From Enterovibrio norvegicus_B (GTDB lineage: Bacteria; Pseudomonadota; Gammaproteobacteria; Enterobacterales; Vibrionaceae): 64,000 nucleotides of DNA. The notes beneath the pieces are model-generated. The model was given only the letters and a program-made list of their open reading frames with translations. It had not been told where the DNA came from and did not search any database. The stretch covers positions 1 through 64,000 of the forward strand of contig NZ_MDAG01000022.1 in NCBI RefSeq assembly GCF_002876705.1, written 5' to 3'. The translations under genes were made by a program, and so were the position numbers. Numbering within the stretch: the first letter of the stretch is position 1; each line of letters starts with the position of its first letter. Shown here one piece after another: positions 62,266 to 64,000 of the stretch.

Positions 62266-62297
62266 TGCGTTGAGTTTTTTACTGCCCGTTGAACGCG

Positions 62298-62996
62298 TTA
62301 CTTACCGAGAGCAAACACCACTTCAACGCGATCACGAACAGTGATTTCTGCATCCATGTACGACGCATTGTCGTTTTTTGCTTGTGCCATGCGCATGGCG
62401 ACAGGACGAGTCGGGCTCTGATCCATGTAACGTATCTCCCAAACACCGTTTAGGGTTTCGCCGAAACCTGATGCGAGTGATTCAGCCTTGGCTTTCGCAT
62501 CCTGAATGGCTGCCATGCGGGCTTTTTCTTTCAGTTCTGCTTCTTTACTTGATGAGAACGAAATGCCATTCACACGGTTAACACCGTCGCTCAGTGCGCC
62601 ATCAAGAATACTGTTCAACGTCGTCAGCTCTGAAATCGTGATTGACACGTTGCGGCTTGCACGGTAGCCCGTTAGCTTCGGTTCAGCATTTTTTGGGTAG
62701 CTGTATTGAGGCTGCAAAGACAAGTTAGCGCTTTCAACATCTTTCTTATCGACCCCCATTTTGTCGAGGCGGTTGAGCAATGCAGTGATGGCATCGTCAG
62801 AGGCTTTCTTCGCCGCTTTTGCAGACGTGCGCGTGAGCGTAACAGCAACCTGAATGTTTGCAGTATCTGGTGTTACGACAACTTCGCCAATCCCGACTGT
62901 TTCTAAATGCGGAAACTCAGGTGATGCTGCAGAAGCGACAGGAGAAGAAAGCGCGACAGTCGCGCCAATCAGTGTAGCAATCAGATGCTTTTTCAT
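62298..62996 (-). CDS. SIMPL-domain periplasmic protein (YggE-like)
   Basis: 232 residues with a signal peptide (MKKHLIATLIGATVALSSPVASA) and a SIMPL domain (VGIGEVVVTPDTANIQVAVT and ARMAAIQDAKAKAESLA). YggE is described as an oxidative-stress defence protein, but its biochemical role is unknown. I use the ATG at 62996. A longer frame from 63122 would bury the signal peptide. In E. coli the same pair argP-yggE lies beside serA-rpiA. Confidence 0.9.
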   Translation of the reverse strand: MKKHLIATLIGATVALSSPVASAASPEFPHLETVGIGEVVVTPDTANIQVAVTLTRTSAKAAKKASDDAITALLNRLDKMGVDKKDVESANLSLQPQYSYPKNAEPKLTGYRASRNVSITISELTTLNSILDGALSDGVNRVNGISFSSSKEAELKEKARMAAIQDAKAKAESLASGFGETLNGVWEIRYMDQSPTRPVAMRMAQAKNDNASYMDAEITVRDRVEVVFALGK

Positions 62997-63088
62997 TGAA
63001 ATGCTTCCATTAAGTGATGAGTCAGCGGTATGACCACGTTTCTCGGTAAAATATCCCGATGATGATAAAAGATGTTGGCGGTTGCACA

Positions 63089-63982
63089 TTATGCCAACAC
63101 GTTGCGCGCATACCGTAGGCATGCTTCCGTCATGTCTGCCAGCACGCCACCTTCGGTACTAAAGTGATGCCAATAGAGTTGGCGAGTGACGCCATCTCCC
63201 GGACACAGATCGACAAGTTCCCCCGTGCTTAACTCTTGCTCAATTTGAAGGCGTGGAATCAAGCAGTAGGCGACGCCCAATTTCGCCATTTTCACAAACG
63301 CTTCAGATGAGCGAACCATATGACTACGCCAGCCTACGGTAGGAAGATTGAAACGCTCAGAAACGAACAGAGTGTGCATATCATCTAGGCGATCGAATAC
63401 CACTGCTGGGGCTTTGCTCACGGTTTCTGCATTCATGCCATTTGGGAAAAAGCGCGCTTTGAACTCTGGTGTAGATACACACAAGTATTCCATTTTCCCG
63501 AGGTACTGCGCTGAACATCCATGCAGAGGGTTAGGTTCGGTGCTGATGGCAACGACCGCTTCCCCTGACCGGATCCGATTCAGGCTTCGCACCTCATCAC
63601 CCACAATCAAGCTAAGTTCCAGCGCTTGTGCTTTCATGAGCGGCGTTAATGCAGGTAAAAGCCACGTGGCGAGGCTGTCGGCATTCGTTGAAATGGGCAC
63701 GGTAACAGCACTGGATTGGCCTTCAGGCATTAATTCTGGGATCAACTCTTGCTCTAAAAGCTGAACGCGTTGGTGAAGACCAAGTAACTTTCTTCCAATG
63801 GCGGTAGGTTGTGGCGGGTTTTCTCTGATCAAAACCGGCTGTGCAACCAGCTTTTCAAGTTGTTTGATGCGCTGAGACACCGCCGACTGGGTGATAAAAA
63901 GTGTATCTGCAGCTTTTTCAAAACTGCCATTGGCGATAACTGCATCCAGCGCGGCAACCCAGCGGTAATCGAGTCCTTTCAT
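63089..63982 (-). CDS. argP: LysR-family regulator ArgP (IciA)
   Basis: 297 residues (E. coli 297). N-terminal helix-turn-helix (GSFEKAADTLFITQSAVSQRIKQLE) and LysR effector domain from about 90. It controls argO and lysine-repressed genes in E. coli. The start at 63982 is MKGLDYRWVAALDAV, the usual one. It precedes the SIMPL-domain gene on the same strand. Confidence 0.94.
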   Translation of the reverse strand: MKGLDYRWVAALDAVIANGSFEKAADTLFITQSAVSQRIKQLEKLVAQPVLIRENPPQPTAIGRKLLGLHQRVQLLEQELIPELMPEGQSSAVTVPISTNADSLATWLLPALTPLMKAQALELSLIVGDEVRSLNRIRSGEAVVAISTEPNPLHGCSAQYLGKMEYLCVSTPEFKARFFPNGMNAETVSKAPAVVFDRLDDMHTLFVSERFNLPTVGWRSHMVRSSEAFVKMAKLGVAYCLIPRLQIEQELSTGELVDLCPGDGVTRQLYWHHFSTEGGVLADMTEACLRYARNVLA

Positions 63983-64000
63983 TTTAGCGTCCTTGGAATA

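Overview
The window looks like a piece of the main chromosome of a marine gammaproteobacterium of the family Vibrionaceae. The protein sequences and gene orders (epd-pgk-fbaA-mscS; nadB divergent from rpoE-rseABC-lepA-lepB-rnc-era-recO-pdxJ-acpS; barA divergent from rlmD-relA-mazG-pyrG-eno; ubiI-ubiH-ygfB divergent from zapA-6S RNA-ygfA-rpiA-serA) fit this family. Grimontia or Enterovibrio is my guess at genus level, and it is only an inference. Almost all coding space is intact. I see no insertion sequence, prophage, CRISPR array, tRNA or rRNA.

Layout. 1-7.4 kb: the 3' end of transketolase, the epd-pgk-fbaA carbon-metabolism cluster and two tandem mscS paralogues. 7.4-15.6 kb: an isolated gcvH, a small unknown gene, a LysR regulator with a YbaK-type deacylase, ygfZ divergent from sdhE-cptA, a chemotaxis receptor and nadB. 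15.6-25.1 kb: an intergenic region with a clear sigma-E promoter, then the sigma-E operon (rpoE, rseA, rseB, rseC) and the lepA-to-acpS translation, secretion and RNA-processing run, in which many genes overlap by 1-4 bases.

25.1-43.3 kb is the accessory highlight: a complete aryl polyene (APE) biosynthetic locus lying between acpS and barA. A minus-strand run of 17 genes encodes a type II polyketide-like machine (two ketosynthases, a chain-length factor, a ketoreductase, two hotdog dehydratases, two carrier proteins and an adenylating enzyme). The same run also encodes an aromatic amino acid ammonia-lyase, a thioesterase, a glycosyltransferase-acyltransferase fusion, a second acyltransferase, and a LolA-like protein, an MMPL exporter and a lipoprotein for export and outer-membrane placement. 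A short divergent plus-strand arm holds a small lipoprotein, a SAM methyltransferase and a flavin enzyme that carries the WxWxIP signature of flavin-dependent halogenases. Together these predict a membrane-anchored yellow pigment whose aryl head may be methylated and possibly halogenated.

43.3-54.1 kb: the hybrid kinase barA and the divergent rlmD-relA-mazG-pyrG-eno series, covering global regulation, the stringent response, nucleotide clean-up and central metabolism. 54.1-55.3 kb is an AT-rich orphan lipoprotein gene that looks foreign to its surroundings. 55.4-64 kb: ubiquinone hydroxylases and ygfB (without the pepP gene found between ygfB and ubiH in E. coli), zapA, 6S RNA, the folate cyclo-ligase gene, rpiA, serA, a SIMPL-domain periplasmic protein and argP. 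Strong intrinsic terminators follow many units, several of them bidirectional between convergent genes.
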